Below, one piece after another: positions 11,122 through 19,289 of a stretch of DNA of 37,961 bases (positions are counted from its first letter, which is position 1; each line of letters begins with the position of its first letter). Position numbers and translations under genes: made by a program. The stretch comes from a virus. The stretch lies in IMG/VR virus record IMGVR_UViG_3300036770_000744, positions 1 to 37,961 of that record; one strand, written 5' to 3'. The notes beneath the pieces are model-generated. The model did no database searches. It was not told the origin of the DNA and saw nothing but the letters and a program-made list of their open reading frames with translations.

Positions 11122-11586
11122 TTAAGCAACCAATCCGTCTAGGTACTCCGTTTTACCGTCCTTCACCTTAGCCGTCAAGACCTGCTTCTTAAGATCGTAG
11201 GCGTTGTAACTGACATGAACCCATCCGCTATCAGGTATGCCGGGCGTGTAAAACTCCAGAATAACTTGGGTGTAGTTCAGGTTATCCACAATGAATTGTG
11301 CCAAGTCAGCGTTAGCAATCCCCGGAATCTCAATGTCAGCGGCCATCCCTTTGCAGTGATCTGACCTCGGACTGCCGCCAACCTTAGCGTTTACTAGAGG
11401 ATGACGGTAGCCACTGTTGACCTTCACACCACGGTTGTAGTGGTTGCGTATCGGTTGCAAGACCTTTTCGCAGAGAATGATAAGGTTCTGTAACTCCGTA
11501 TCGCCGGGATGATTGCCCATGCTAAAGCGCAGCGCAGTCTCCGATTTGGTCATTTCCTCAAAGGTAAAGTTCTTAGTCAGGTTCAT
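11122..11586 (-). CDS. Endolysin, peptidase M15A-type D-Ala-D-Ala carboxypeptidase/endopeptidase
   Basis: The 154-residue product has the zinc-site signature S-D-H-C-K-G-M-A-A-D (H77, D84) and the third ligand in W-V-H-V-S (H124), with V-N-S-G-Y-R-H-P (57-63) ahead of it. This is the layout of Peptidase_M15 lytic enzymes that cut peptidoglycan cross-bridge peptides. The length is typical for a single-domain endolysin without a binding domain, which suits a Gram-negative host. No signal peptide is visible, so it should need the holin, whose gene overlaps it by 4 bases upstream. Confidence 0.9.
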   Translation of the reverse strand: MNLTKNFTFEEMTKSETALRFSMGNHPGDTELQNLIILCEKVLQPIRNHYNRGVKVNSGYRHPLVNAKVGGSPRSDHCKGMAADIEIPGIANADLAQFIVDNLNYTQVILEFYTPGIPDSGWVHVSYNAYDLKKQVLTAKVKDGKTEYLDGLVA

Positions 11587-12020
11587 TTCTTCTCCATGAT
11601 TTCATCAAGCTGCTGTGACTTTTCTTTACTGCCGACAGAAGACCCAAAATAGTAACCAAGGATCATAGTCACGGCACTGGTCAAGGCACCTAGCACATAG
11701 ATGATGATGTCTTTACTGGCCTGATCGACAGGTACAAATAGAATGACCGCAAACAGAACAAACGAAAGGCTGACGGTGCCAAGCGCAAGCACGGGTGTGA
11801 CTATCTTGTTGAGCGTGGGTGCGTTGGCGCTTATGGCAATCTGAACCTCCCGGTCACGGGCAGACTGCATGTCTTTAACATGAGCCTCCAGTTGGGCTAA
11901 TTCTCCTTGCTGTGCCATCTCCATGAGCTTGGCTTGAGCTTGGGCTTTGGCCTCTGGGTTAGGCAGAACCTTGTCAAGAACCTTCTCGCCAATCGAGAGT
12001 ATTGCGGCTAATGGGGTCAT
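11583..12020 (-). CDS. Holin (phage holin with C-terminal membrane segments)
   Basis: The 145-residue product starts with a short amphipathic part, then a charged helix (A-K-A-Q-A-Q-A-K-L-M-E-M-A), and two strong transmembrane segments at about 74-97 and 105-126, ending in a charged tail S-K-E-K-S-Q-Q. The signature 'PE(A)KAQAQ.KL.E..QQGELAQLEA...SAR.REV' matches phage holins of the 3TM type. It would form membrane lesions that release the endolysin. It overlaps both neighbours by 4 bases. Confidence 0.8.
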   Translation of the reverse strand: MTPLAAILSIGEKVLDKVLPNPEAKAQAQAKLMEMAQQGELAQLEAHVKDMQSARDREVQIAISANAPTLNKIVTPVLALGTVSLSFVLFAVILFVPVDQASKDIIIYVLGALTSAVTMILGYYFGSSVGSKEKSQQLDEIMEKK

Positions 12021-12502
12021 TTTGCGTACCTGAAGATAAAGTCAACTGCCATGTATAAAAGCAGGCACCCAACCACCACGACGGTTGAACTGCCACCATA
12101 AAGGAACATGTCGTCCCAGAACTTCTTTTGCATCATCTCTTGCTCTTGCTTCATGCGGATGCGGTCTGCCCGTATTTTCCTGCGCATTTCAAGGAACTTG
12201 CGGTAGCCGTCCATCGAGCCGTAGCCACCTTCAAGGTTGGCAAACGCACCATAGAGGAACTCATGCCTAATCTCACGTTCCATCTCAGCCAGCTTATGCT
12301 CGGCTTCAAAGACGTTGAAGGCTTCTTGCGTGTCATTGTTTGAGTCTAGTTTGCCAAAGAGTTTGGGTTTCTGAGGCTTGTTTTTCGCAGTTATTATGTG
12401 CTGTTCTAGTTGATCGGCTAGCCCAACATACTTACTTAACTGCGACCAAACGCCTTCAGCCTCTTGAGCGAACTCAGAGGCTTTCTTTATTCCACTCCAC
12501 AC
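12017..12502 (-). CDS. Helical membrane protein upstream of the holin, possibly lysis-related
   Basis: From GTG 12502 the product is 161 residues, with long charged helices (E-A-E-H-K-L-A-E-M-E-R-E-I-R; L-E-M-R-R-K-I-R-A-D-R-I-R-M-K-Q-E) and a single C-terminal membrane segment (about 134-156). The same frame stays open upstream to 12547 and encodes I-I-D-P-V-T-I-L-A-A-C-S-A-V, which matches the usual 'M(I)(x)DPVTI' beginning of this family of phage proteins, so the real start is probably an ATC (12541 or 12538) just after GGGGG. Position beside holin and endolysin suggests a spanin-like or other lysis role, unproven. Confidence 0.65.
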   Translation of the reverse strand: MWSGIKKASEFAQEAEGVWSQLSKYVGLADQLEQHIITAKNKPQKPKLFGKLDSNNDTQEAFNVFEAEHKLAEMEREIRHEFLYGAFANLEGGYGSMDGYRKFLEMRRKIRADRIRMKQEQEMMQKKFWDDMFLYGGSSTVVVVGCLLLYMAVDFIFRYAK

Positions 12503-12573
12503 CGCTGAACAAGCAGCAAGTATCGTTACTGGGTCGATGATAACCCCCTATCACAACCAAGCCCCTAACATAC

Positions 12574-12924
12574 CTACAGGCCCTCACCGGGCGTTATGTA
12601 CAGTCGAGCATTGTTATGCGTCGAGATAATACGAACATACACAGTTTTTGTTGCACTGACTTGTGGGCCAGTGAAAGTCTTTTCCGTGTATGGGGCAATT
12701 GCTACTACTGCCGCACTAGCGCCATCGACAGGAATGGTAGCCGTTAACGTATCTGACTCGCCATAGGCCGCAAACACGGGGTCATTTTTGTCTGGATTGA
12801 AGACAAAGTATTGATTGCATGGGCTAACAGCAGTAATGAGAGCGACGTTGCCTTGCGTATTTGCAGTAGCCGCAAACACCGCCACCGTGTTACCCATCGG
12901 TTGAAAGGCGATGTTGTTAGCCAT
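12574..12924 (-). CDS. Small beta-rich virion-type protein, paralogue of the 23614 gene
   Basis: The 116-residue product begins MANNIAFQPMGNTVAVFAA and ends R-L-Y-I-T-P-G-E-G-L. It shares this ending and a general pattern (N-Q-Y-x-V-x-N, alternating hydrophobics, T-K-T-V-Y-V-R-I) with the protein at 23614-23958, which ends L-Y-I-T-P-G-D-G-L. Both look like small immunoglobulin-like or jelly-roll folds used as phage decoration or tail accessory proteins. ATG 12924 has AGAGGTT upstream; the longer frame to 12999 overlaps the neighbouring gene and is not used. Confidence 0.7.
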   Translation of the reverse strand: MANNIAFQPMGNTVAVFAATANTQGNVALITAVSPCNQYFVFNPDKNDPVFAAYGESDTLTATIPVDGASAAVVAIAPYTEKTFTGPQVSATKTVYVRIISTHNNARLYITPGEGL

Positions 12925-13151
12925 TAGTAGAACCTCTTTTTGAATCCCGTAACACCCGGCGTGGTAGGCGACTTCTTCTGATCGCCACTGCCAAAACACA
13001 TCATAGGCATAAAGCCGCCTACAGGGTTGGTACGGCTAGGCTTACCCATGCCGTAGGTGTCGGCAATGGAGGCTTGACGAACGGGCTTACCGGCACTGCC
13101 CATGTTCATAGCAGAGGCGTACACCTCAGTCTTCTTGATGCTTACTTTCAT
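12924..13151 (-). CDS. Small hypothetical protein of the late cluster
   Basis: The 75-residue product begins MKVSIKKTEVYASAMNMGSAGK and is low in hydrophobic residues, rich in Gly, Pro and Lys, and probably extended. ATG 13151 has GAAAGGAAA upstream; the longer frame to 13262 would overlap the membrane-protein gene and lacks a ribosome binding site. It touches the next stop/start by 1 base. No family is recognised. Confidence 0.6.
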   Translation of the reverse strand: MKVSIKKTEVYASAMNMGSAGKPVRQASIADTYGMGKPSRTNPVGGFMPMMCFGSGDQKKSPTTPGVTGFKKRFY

Positions 13152-13353
13152 CTTTTTTCCTTTCAATGCTAATGCAAGGTAAAAACACGCAAACGCTGAA
13201 AAACGCAGCCATAGCCATTCTCTCGTATGTAGGCTCGAACATCGTCCAGACGGCCAAGGCAAATGACATCGCCATTGCTAGGATCGTCAACAATCGCATA
13301 GAGATGGTCTGCACGGCAACTCGTACTATCTTCAACAACATTGTTTCTTCCAT
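13126..13353 (-). CDS. Small membrane protein
   Basis: The 75-residue product has two hydrophobic segments, about 17-36 (including L-L-T-I-L-A-M-A-M-S-F-A-L-A-V-W) and 45-60 (M-A-A-F-F-S-V-C-V-F-L-P-C-I), and a highly charged tail (E-R-K-K-D-E-S-K-H-Q-E-D). ATG 13353 has AAGGGG at good spacing. It lies among small late genes near the lysis genes, so an auxiliary lysis or superinfection function is possible, but nothing identifies it. Confidence 0.6.
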   Translation of the reverse strand: MEETMLLKIVRVAVQTISMRLLTILAMAMSFALAVWTMFEPTYERMAMAAFFSVCVFLPCISIERKKDESKHQED

Positions 13354-13355
13354 AA

Positions 13356-13556
13356 TCAATCCCCTTCGTCATCGTTATAAAATCCTTTGCCCCATTCATC
13401 GTCGCTAATCTTTTGCTTGATCTGCTCAAGTTTTAGCGCCCGATCTAGGACTTTTGTTTTGTCAGTCAGGCTTGCAGCAGGGTCAGCCATTACCTCTTTG
13501 AGTAACGTGCCAACAGCTTCTTCAAGCTCTGGGTTTAGCCCCTTAACCTTCTTCAT
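13356..13556 (-). CDS. Small acidic helical hypothetical protein
   Basis: The 66-residue product begins [20 protein letters not shown] and contains D-P-A-A-S-L-T-D-K-T-K-V-L-D-R-A-L-K-L-E, then an acidic tail ending N-D-D-E-G-D. The 'LT.K.KV.DRAL.LE..K' pattern recurs in small phage proteins beside internal virion genes. It overlaps the previous gene's stop in a TGATG arrangement and ends 2 bases before the next start. No function is known. Confidence 0.7.
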   Translation of the reverse strand: MKKVKGLNPELEEAVGTLLKEVMADPAASLTDKTKVLDRALKLEQIKQKISDDEWGKGFYNDDEGD

Positions 13557-13708
13557 CGCTCCATCTTTCTCCCGGAGCGTTTATCACGCTTCATCCGCAT
13601 AATGACCTCTCCACCGTTATTCTGGCGTATAGGCATAGGCGCACCCTGCTTCAGATTGCGGTCAGGGTTACGCATCTCGTCGTACTTACGATCTCTCGGT
13701 TCGGCCAT
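13553..13708 (-). CDS. Small basic hypothetical protein
   Basis: The 51-residue product begins [20 protein letters not shown] and ends [14 protein letters not shown]. It is strongly charged, with no hydrophobic core, and is probably disordered or nucleic-acid bound. It begins inside the preceding gene (23-base overlap) and ends in a TGATG overlap with the next gene, so it is part of a tightly packed set of five small genes. Confidence 0.55.
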   Translation of the reverse strand: MAEPRDRKYDEMRNPDRNLKQGAPMPIRQNNGGEVIMRMKRDKRSGRKMER

Positions 13709-13847
13709 TTTTACGACTCTCTTTCTTAGCTGTGCGTGCCGTGTTCAATGCTATCGCAATAGCTTGTTTCTGTGGTTTACCACGTTTCATTTCCTTGCTA
13801 ATGTTACTACTAACCGACTTTTGGCTATAGCCTTTATTGAGTGGCAT
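13686..13847 (-). CDS. Small basic protein, DUF6496-like
   Basis: The 53-residue product begins [20 protein letters not shown] and contains [18 protein letters not shown]. The 'SK.(A/V)S.NI..E...GKP.KQA.AIAL..AR' pattern is seen in many small phage proteins of virion clusters. ATG 13847 lies 6 bases after GGAGG, itself inside the end of the large upstream gene (14-base overlap). Likely nucleic-acid-associated; function unknown. Confidence 0.7.
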   Translation of the reverse strand: MPLNKGYSQKSVSSNISKEMKRGKPQKQAIAIALNTARTAKKESRKNGRTERS

Positions 13848-16629
13848 TTTCATCCTCCATCACAGACATAACTTCACGGCCAATAGTGGGGCCACCGTAA
13901 CTAACAATAGCGTTTTTGAGCAAGCTCTTAACTAGTGTCAGCTTTTGCCCTGCATTTACAGGCGTTACAAGAATCTCTTGCAACTGACCTGCAAGCTGTT
14001 GGTTGAACCGCTGGTCAATAAGGCCAGCATCAATAAGCCTGTCGCCAATGTACTTCCATTTGTCAGCAGCAGTCTTGGGGCTAGAACTAGCTAAATCAGC
14101 AACCACTTGCGATACGGCATCTGCAAAACGTTCTTTGCCAGCAGGGTTAGCAAGAATGACTTTAGCTGTCTCAGTAAGCTCATTGGTCTTTTCAGACATA
14201 ACAAGATCACGCACCCTAGCAGGCCCAGATTGATCGCCTCTGGTAAGTAGATCAGCCGTTTCTTGAGCAGACTTCCTAAGCGCTGCAGCCTCTTTGGTTA
14301 GCCCGGTAGCTACCTGTTCAGCCGCACCAACTTCAGTTTTACCGGCACGCTCTGCCTGCTCTTGCAAAGCACGCTGTTGGCGTTGTACTGCTTTAGCAGA
14401 AGCGCCTAGCTGTTGTTCTGCTCCACCAGTAATGTCACGAAATTGCTGTTCGCCAGCGGTAATGGCTTGCTGAGATTGTCGCTCACCGGCTGCGGTAAGC
14501 TCGCCTACTCTACGCTCACCAGTACGCTCTGCACGCTCTGCGGCTCTTTTTCCAGCCTCTTCAACACGGCGAGTAGCGGTTTCAGTGGTGCGAGGAATAG
14601 TACGCATTTCAGTGCCTAAAGCCTCTGCTAACTTGCCACGACGACCTGATACACGCTCGGCAGTGCCAAGACGCTGTGCGCCAGTCATAAGCTCTTGTTG
14701 AAGGCGTGGGAAGGTATCTAGCCAGTCTTGCGTCTTGCGGTCAGTAAGGAATCGTTGAACAGCAGGGCCATCTGCATTTTGAAGAGTATTTGCAACATAG
14801 CTACGTGCAATGTTTTCTGCTTGTTCTGGGCCAACAGTCTCTACTAACTGCGATACACCCTGTTTAGATGAAAACACATTGTCAGCCAGACTAGCGGGGT
14901 CAACCTTAAATTGAGCAAAGTCAGCTTCTTCACGGCCTGTAACTCGTTTGGCTAAGTTATTAACAAACCGATTAATAGGTTGCGAGTCAGCTTTGTACCT
15001 TTCTAAAAAGGAAGCAAATTTAGGCGCAAACTCTTTTTGTGTGGATTCAACTAAGTCAGATAATCGACCAGCCATTTGTTGACCAATAGCGTCATATCCC
15101 TCTGCGGGTAAACCCGATGCACGATCACGCAAACTACGGCGAATGATCTCTAGCTGCTCAAACGAGGGGCGTAGCGCCACATCAATGACTTGGCCGCCAT
15201 CGCCTTGGGCACGACGAAATCCTTGCAATACGTCTCTGATGCTTTGTATTTGGTTGCGAATCGTACCCTCTGGAACACCTACGGTGCCCGTTACAGGGTT
15301 TCGCAACATTGTGTTTAGTTCTTGAACCGCATTTTGCGCCGATTTGGTTTGGGAAAAGGAAGCGCCAGCCGCCTCTTTTTGGAAGGCTTCGCCAAATGCT
15401 TCTTGAGAATACGTCTTAGCATTGTCAGACCTTGTTTTGCGTAAACCATCAAGTACCGACGTAAAACCTTCACGAATGTCTGTGCCAATATCGCTAATTT
15501 TTTTAGGCTCGCCCACTTGAAACTGGGCTTGTTGCACTCGCTGTTGACCAGTAGTGCGCAAACGCTCTCGTACACCACGCAATCTTTGTATTCTTTGTTG
15601 TGCCTGCGCCGCAATCTGGTCAGCCTGTTGCTGTGCTTGCGCTATGGCTTGGTCAGCATCAATACGGGCCACCGACTGCAACTGTAGAGACTGGCCCTGC
15701 ACTTGTTGCATGATTTGATTGGCACGCTGTCTACCCGCTTCAATAGCCTGCCTTGCACGGGTTTCTGCATCTTGCCGCAACCCTATGGAGGCGTTTTCAA
15801 ACTGGCTTTGTAGGGCACCAATACGCTGTTGGGTATTGGCATCAATCTGACCTGCACGGGTTTGCGCTGCCGTAAGTAGTTCATCTGCCTGTCGCTCAAG
15901 TGTAAGCGCCTGTTGCTCTGCTTGAGACACCCTTTGTTGGGCTGTACGGGCAAGCATATCGGCCACTTCTTTTTGGGCTTGCAGACTGGACTTGCCGCCA
16001 CGGATTTCGTTGACTTTTTGTTGGATAAACGCCCGTTGCTCGGCAGTCATGCTACCCGGCTGTGCCGCTTCACGCTCTAACATTTGACCAATAGTGGCTG
16101 TTTTGGAGGCTCCGGGCACTCCCATTGCCTGCAACCCACGGCCAATAACAGTGCTACCTAAACCGCCTAACTGACGAGGAATCTCAGGGCCAAACGTGCC
16201 AGCCAAGAAACGTGCAACCTCTGCTTGCATAGGAGTGCCACCACGGGCCTCTACAACTTGTCCACCAGTCTCGCCAATCAAGCCACCAAGTAAACCGTAT
16301 CCAGCCTGCCCAAGCCTTTGGCCTCGCATTGCTTGCCCAGTAGAAAGGAGAAAGGGCGCAGCAGGTGCGGTAACAGGAAAAGCGGCGGCAGCGCCACCAG
16401 CTAGTGTAAATAGGTCTGGAGCAACAGCACCTAACGCAGCGCCTAAGCCGCCAGCAGTGCCAATCTCTGTGCCACGTTCTTTAAGAGTTTTGCGTTGCGT
16501 AGGTTGTTTTGGCTCAACATCAAGCCGGGGCATTTCCATTTCGCCAATTTGCGGTAAATCGTCTTGAGGGACGGGTCGTCGTCGTGGTGTTACTTGATCG
16601 GGCAAATCATCAAATGGAACTACGGCCAT
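13834..16629 (-). CDS. Large internal virion / ejection-type protein
   Basis: The 931-residue product has an N-terminal tail with F-D-D-L-P-D-Q and Q-D-D-L-P-Q, a Gly/Ala-rich hydrophobic region at about 55-135 that could insert in membranes, and then about 450 residues of Gln/Ala/Arg-rich coiled coil with many repeats such as [12 protein letters not shown]. The C-terminus is helical. Proteins of this size and composition, three or four in a row downstream of the tail genes, are typical podoviral proteins ejected into the cell with DNA. The assignment rests on position and composition, not on a recognised family. It starts at the last base of the upstream gene. Confidence 0.65.
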   Translation of the reverse strand: MAVVPFDDLPDQVTPRRRPVPQDDLPQIGEMEMPRLDVEPKQPTQRKTLKERGTEIGTAGGLGAALGAVAPDLFTLAGGAAAAFPVTAPAAPFLLSTGQAMRGQRLGQAGYGLLGGLIGETGGQVVEARGGTPMQAEVARFLAGTFGPEIPRQLGGLGSTVIGRGLQAMGVPGASKTATIGQMLEREAAQPGSMTAEQRAFIQQKVNEIRGGKSSLQAQKEVADMLARTAQQRVSQAEQQALTLERQADELLTAAQTRAGQIDANTQQRIGALQSQFENASIGLRQDAETRARQAIEAGRQRANQIMQQVQGQSLQLQSVARIDADQAIAQAQQQADQIAAQAQQRIQRLRGVRERLRTTGQQRVQQAQFQVGEPKKISDIGTDIREGFTSVLDGLRKTRSDNAKTYSQEAFGEAFQKEAAGASFSQTKSAQNAVQELNTMLRNPVTGTVGVPEGTIRNQIQSIRDVLQGFRRAQGDGGQVIDVALRPSFEQLEIIRRSLRDRASGLPAEGYDAIGQQMAGRLSDLVESTQKEFAPKFASFLERYKADSQPINRFVNNLAKRVTGREEADFAQFKVDPASLADNVFSSKQGVSQLVETVGPEQAENIARSYVANTLQNADGPAVQRFLTDRKTQDWLDTFPRLQQELMTGAQRLGTAERVSGRRGKLAEALGTEMRTIPRTTETATRRVEEAGKRAAERAERTGERRVGELTAAGERQSQQAITAGEQQFRDITGGAEQQLGASAKAVQRQQRALQEQAERAGKTEVGAAEQVATGLTKEAAALRKSAQETADLLTRGDQSGPARVRDLVMSEKTNELTETAKVILANPAGKERFADAVSQVVADLASSSPKTAADKWKYIGDRLIDAGLIDQRFNQQLAGQLQEILVTPVNAGQKLTLVKSLLKNAIVSYGGPTIGREVMSVMEDENATQ

Positions 16630-18191
16630 TATTTATACTCCCACTCGCCATTTCTAAACACAATAGCCCGACCACTACGGGAAGTAGACTCATCACCTTC
16701 CCGTGGGCTTTGGGTAAGAGTTTGTTGTGTCGGCTGATTGTCTACGATGGTTCCAAACAAAGCAGGCTGACGCAGTAAGGCTTGCGTAGACTGACTAAGG
16801 CTGCGCTGACCACCCGGCAGTATTTTGAGAACATCATCAACACTGTAGGGCAATAAACCGTCTACTTGTTTTTTAAGTTCTTCGATTTTCTTAAACTGCT
16901 GCTCATTCGCACCAGAATTGGTTTCAAAAACCTCTAAGCCAATGTCAATCTCTTGCTTGAGTCGGGCAAGATACAGCGCCATATTGATTGCTTTGTCACC
17001 TGCCTTGGGCCTCAAAGCGTCAAAAGATCGAATGTTGGCTTGCGTCGTGCCACTAGCCAAGCCTTGAGCTTCGATCCTAGCAAGTGATGCAGCAATCTGC
17101 TCACTAAGCTGTTGAAAGGCACGCTCATCTTCTGTGGTCATGTCACGGGCAGCTAGCGCTGTGAGGCTGCCAAGCACTGTATTTGGGTCGGCGGCAATGA
17201 TTCCAGCAAAAGCAGGCATAGCGGCTGTTTCTGGCGAATCAAGAAGGTTTTTGAAGTCTTGAACAACGCCCACCAGCGCAGTAAATGTGCGCAGTGCAAA
17301 GCTACGTTCCCGCACGCCAGCTTGAGCGGCTTTGGGAGGCGCTTTGCCAATAACGCCGGGAGAGCCTACTCTAAGATTTGACGGGTTAAAACCTGCGGCA
17401 TTAACGTCAACCACCAATGGAACGGTTTTGCCGTTTTCATCCACTCCTTCAATGGTTGTAAGCCTTGGAGCTAGGCTTTTAGGTTTGATGCCGGCCTCAA
17501 ACGCTTTTAATGTCATTTGTTGCCCGAGCTTTTCCATGTCCTTGATGGCCGAGCCATAGCTTTTAAGGTCGTCAAGGCGTAAATGGGCGGCAGCTACGCT
17601 ATCTTGCAACTCGGGTGCAAAGGCTTTGAGGCGTGCAATACCAGCACCACGCTTGGCAGCCTCTTCTTTCATTGCCATTTCATAAACGCTTTTAGCATTA
17701 GAAACTTTGTCTTTGTACGCTTGCAGTTCAGACTCAAACTGCTTTACTGAACGCTCATAAAGGTCTTGCTTGCCGGCACGGTAGCCCTCTGTAATACCCT
17801 TCATTGACGTTAAGGCAGCTTGACCACTTACTGAGCCAGCAAAAGCACCAAGAAGGGCAGTCATAGCAGCCAGTTCAAGACCTGCTTTAGGGTCAAAATC
17901 TTCAACTTGGCGTACTGGCATTTGCTCCATTGCGCCTTGCAACTGCCGATTGGCTTGGCCCATGCCAGTTGCAAAACCTTCTTCTACGGTTACTTCTTCT
18001 TGAACTTGACGACGTTTAGCACCAAGTTCAGCCTGCGATTTTTGGCGACGGGCCTCAGATTCTTGACGCAATATTTCAGGCTGCGCCTCTTTTGCCATTT
18101 GAAACTGTTTTCTAGGCGACTTTTCGGCAGCAATTCGGCTAAAGCCAAAAGGTTCGTTAGCTTGGTTAATAGTTTGGGCTAACTCAGCCAT
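16629..18191 (-). CDS. Internal virion-type protein, helical
   Basis: The 520-residue product begins MAELAQTINQANEPFGFSRI, with a charged coiled-coil part (about 25-75), a small hydrophobic stretch G-L-E-L-A-A-M-T-A-L-L-G-A-F-A-G-S-V (about 103-120) and another coiled region (130-190). The C-terminal 60 residues are Gln/Ser rich, ending V-F-R-N-G-E-W-E-Y-K. It sits between the 365- and 931-residue genes without gaps, and the set probably forms one ejection complex. Function is inferred from context. Confidence 0.6.
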   Translation of the reverse strand: MAELAQTINQANEPFGFSRIAAEKSPRKQFQMAKEAQPEILRQESEARRQKSQAELGAKRRQVQEEVTVEEGFATGMGQANRQLQGAMEQMPVRQVEDFDPKAGLELAAMTALLGAFAGSVSGQAALTSMKGITEGYRAGKQDLYERSVKQFESELQAYKDKVSNAKSVYEMAMKEEAAKRGAGIARLKAFAPELQDSVAAAHLRLDDLKSYGSAIKDMEKLGQQMTLKAFEAGIKPKSLAPRLTTIEGVDENGKTVPLVVDVNAAGFNPSNLRVGSPGVIGKAPPKAAQAGVRERSFALRTFTALVGVVQDFKNLLDSPETAAMPAFAGIIAADPNTVLGSLTALAARDMTTEDERAFQQLSEQIAASLARIEAQGLASGTTQANIRSFDALRPKAGDKAINMALYLARLKQEIDIGLEVFETNSGANEQQFKKIEELKKQVDGLLPYSVDDVLKILPGGQRSLSQSTQALLRQPALFGTIVDNQPTQQTLTQSPREGDESTSRSGRAIVFRNGEWEYK

Positions 18192-19289
18192 TTATCTCAC
18201 CTCGGGTCGTCGTGTTACAGCAGCTTCTTGTGTCATTTGAGGCTGAATTTGCTGTTGAGTCTGTTGTCCACCACGGGGTTGACCTGCGGTTGCTCTGGCT
18301 AGGTCGCCCATAATGCTTGCAAGAATCTGTGCCGTCTGCGTATCTGACTGCAACTTGGCACGAATCGCCGCCTCGTCGTAAGCATTGGCAAGGTTAAGCT
18401 GCTTAATGGCATTGTTTAGATTTGTTTCAGACAACCCTGCACGCTCTCTAGCCAAAGTGTTCTCAATCATGGCCTGCTGTGTGCCACTAGTTGCCCCACG
18501 GGTTGAGGCCGCTTGACGCATAGAAGCCCTGCGTGCCTCTTCTTGCCGTGCCTGTTGAGGCGTAAGACCACCAGTAAGGGCTTGTTGGCGTAAGGCTTCG
18601 CCTTGTTCACGCAATGGCTGACCAAGGGCACGCAACTCATTTGCGGCAGACCTGCCTTCACGTCTTGCACTTCTAGCGGCTAGCAGGCTAGGCAGGCTTG
18701 CAGCGCCCGTGGTAAGTAGGCGAGAAAGCATTGGGTAGCTTTGACTAAATTCACCGTATTTTGCTTCTAAGCCACGCAGACGGTCGCCAATGCCAGCAGG
18801 TTGAGCTTGATCGTCGGCACTAAATCGCTCAAATTGATCTGGTGTCATGCCACGCACACCACGGGTGGGACTTAATTCTAATCCTTGAGTTTGTGGCATA
18901 GCAGGTTGAAACTGTCCGGGGCCAAACCCAATGTCCGTTAAATTAGTTACATTTGTGCCATAAAAGCCACCGGGCTGCGCCTCTACATCATAGTTATACT
19001 GAGGTTGCGGTTGATTGTAAATGTAATCCTCAAACGAAGATGGATCAAGAGGTTGTTGAGGTTGATTGTAAATGTAGTCCTCAAACGAGGCTGGATCGGG
19101 TTCAGGTTGAAACTCAGGTAAACCCGTCATAGGGTTCATTCTACCGCTGCCACCTGACTCAAGAAGCATCTGCGCTTCCTCTGGTGTAATATGAGCCAAC
19201 ATGCTGTCAGGGCCACGGCCCATTTGACGCAACAACTCGGCTAATTCTTGGGCGTTTCCAAGGCCACCCATGCCCGTTAAAGTTTTCAT
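18192..19289 (-). CDS. Internal virion-type protein with SFEDYIYNQP repeat
   Basis: The 365-residue product begins MKTLTGMGGLGNAQELAELLRQ. Residues about 68-100 contain a tandem duplication of S-F-E-D-Y-I-Y-N-Q-P with a 17-residue period, followed by a Gly/Gln-rich linker and a C-terminal half rich in Ala, Arg and Gln (A-R-S-A-R-R-E-G-R-S-A-A-N-E-L). I start at ATG 19289, which overlaps the upstream stop (ATGA); the longer frame to 19331 lies wholly inside the upstream gene. The Gln-rich end is low complexity. Role inferred from its neighbours. Confidence 0.6.
   Translation of the reverse strand: MKTLTGMGGLGNAQELAELLRQMGRGPDSMLAHITPEEAQMLLESGGSGRMNPMTGLPEFQPEPDPASFEDYIYNQPQQPLDPSSFEDYIYNQPQPQYNYDVEAQPGGFYGTNVTNLTDIGFGPGQFQPAMPQTQGLELSPTRGVRGMTPDQFERFSADDQAQPAGIGDRLRGLEAKYGEFSQSYPMLSRLLTTGAASLPSLLAARSARREGRSAANELRALGQPLREQGEALRQQALTGGLTPQQARQEEARRASMRQAASTRGATSGTQQAMIENTLARERAGLSETNLNNAIKQLNLANAYDEAAIRAKLQSDTQTAQILASIMGDLARATAGQPRGGQQTQQQIQPQMTQEAAVTRRPEVR
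19009..19097 (-). repeat. 51-bp-period direct repeat encoding SFEDYIYNQP twice
   Basis: A 38-base unit at 19009-19046 recurs at 19060-19097 with three differences, all A/G or A/C changes that keep the encoded motif. The difference pattern suggests an old in-frame duplication under protein-level selection. Confidence 0.8.
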
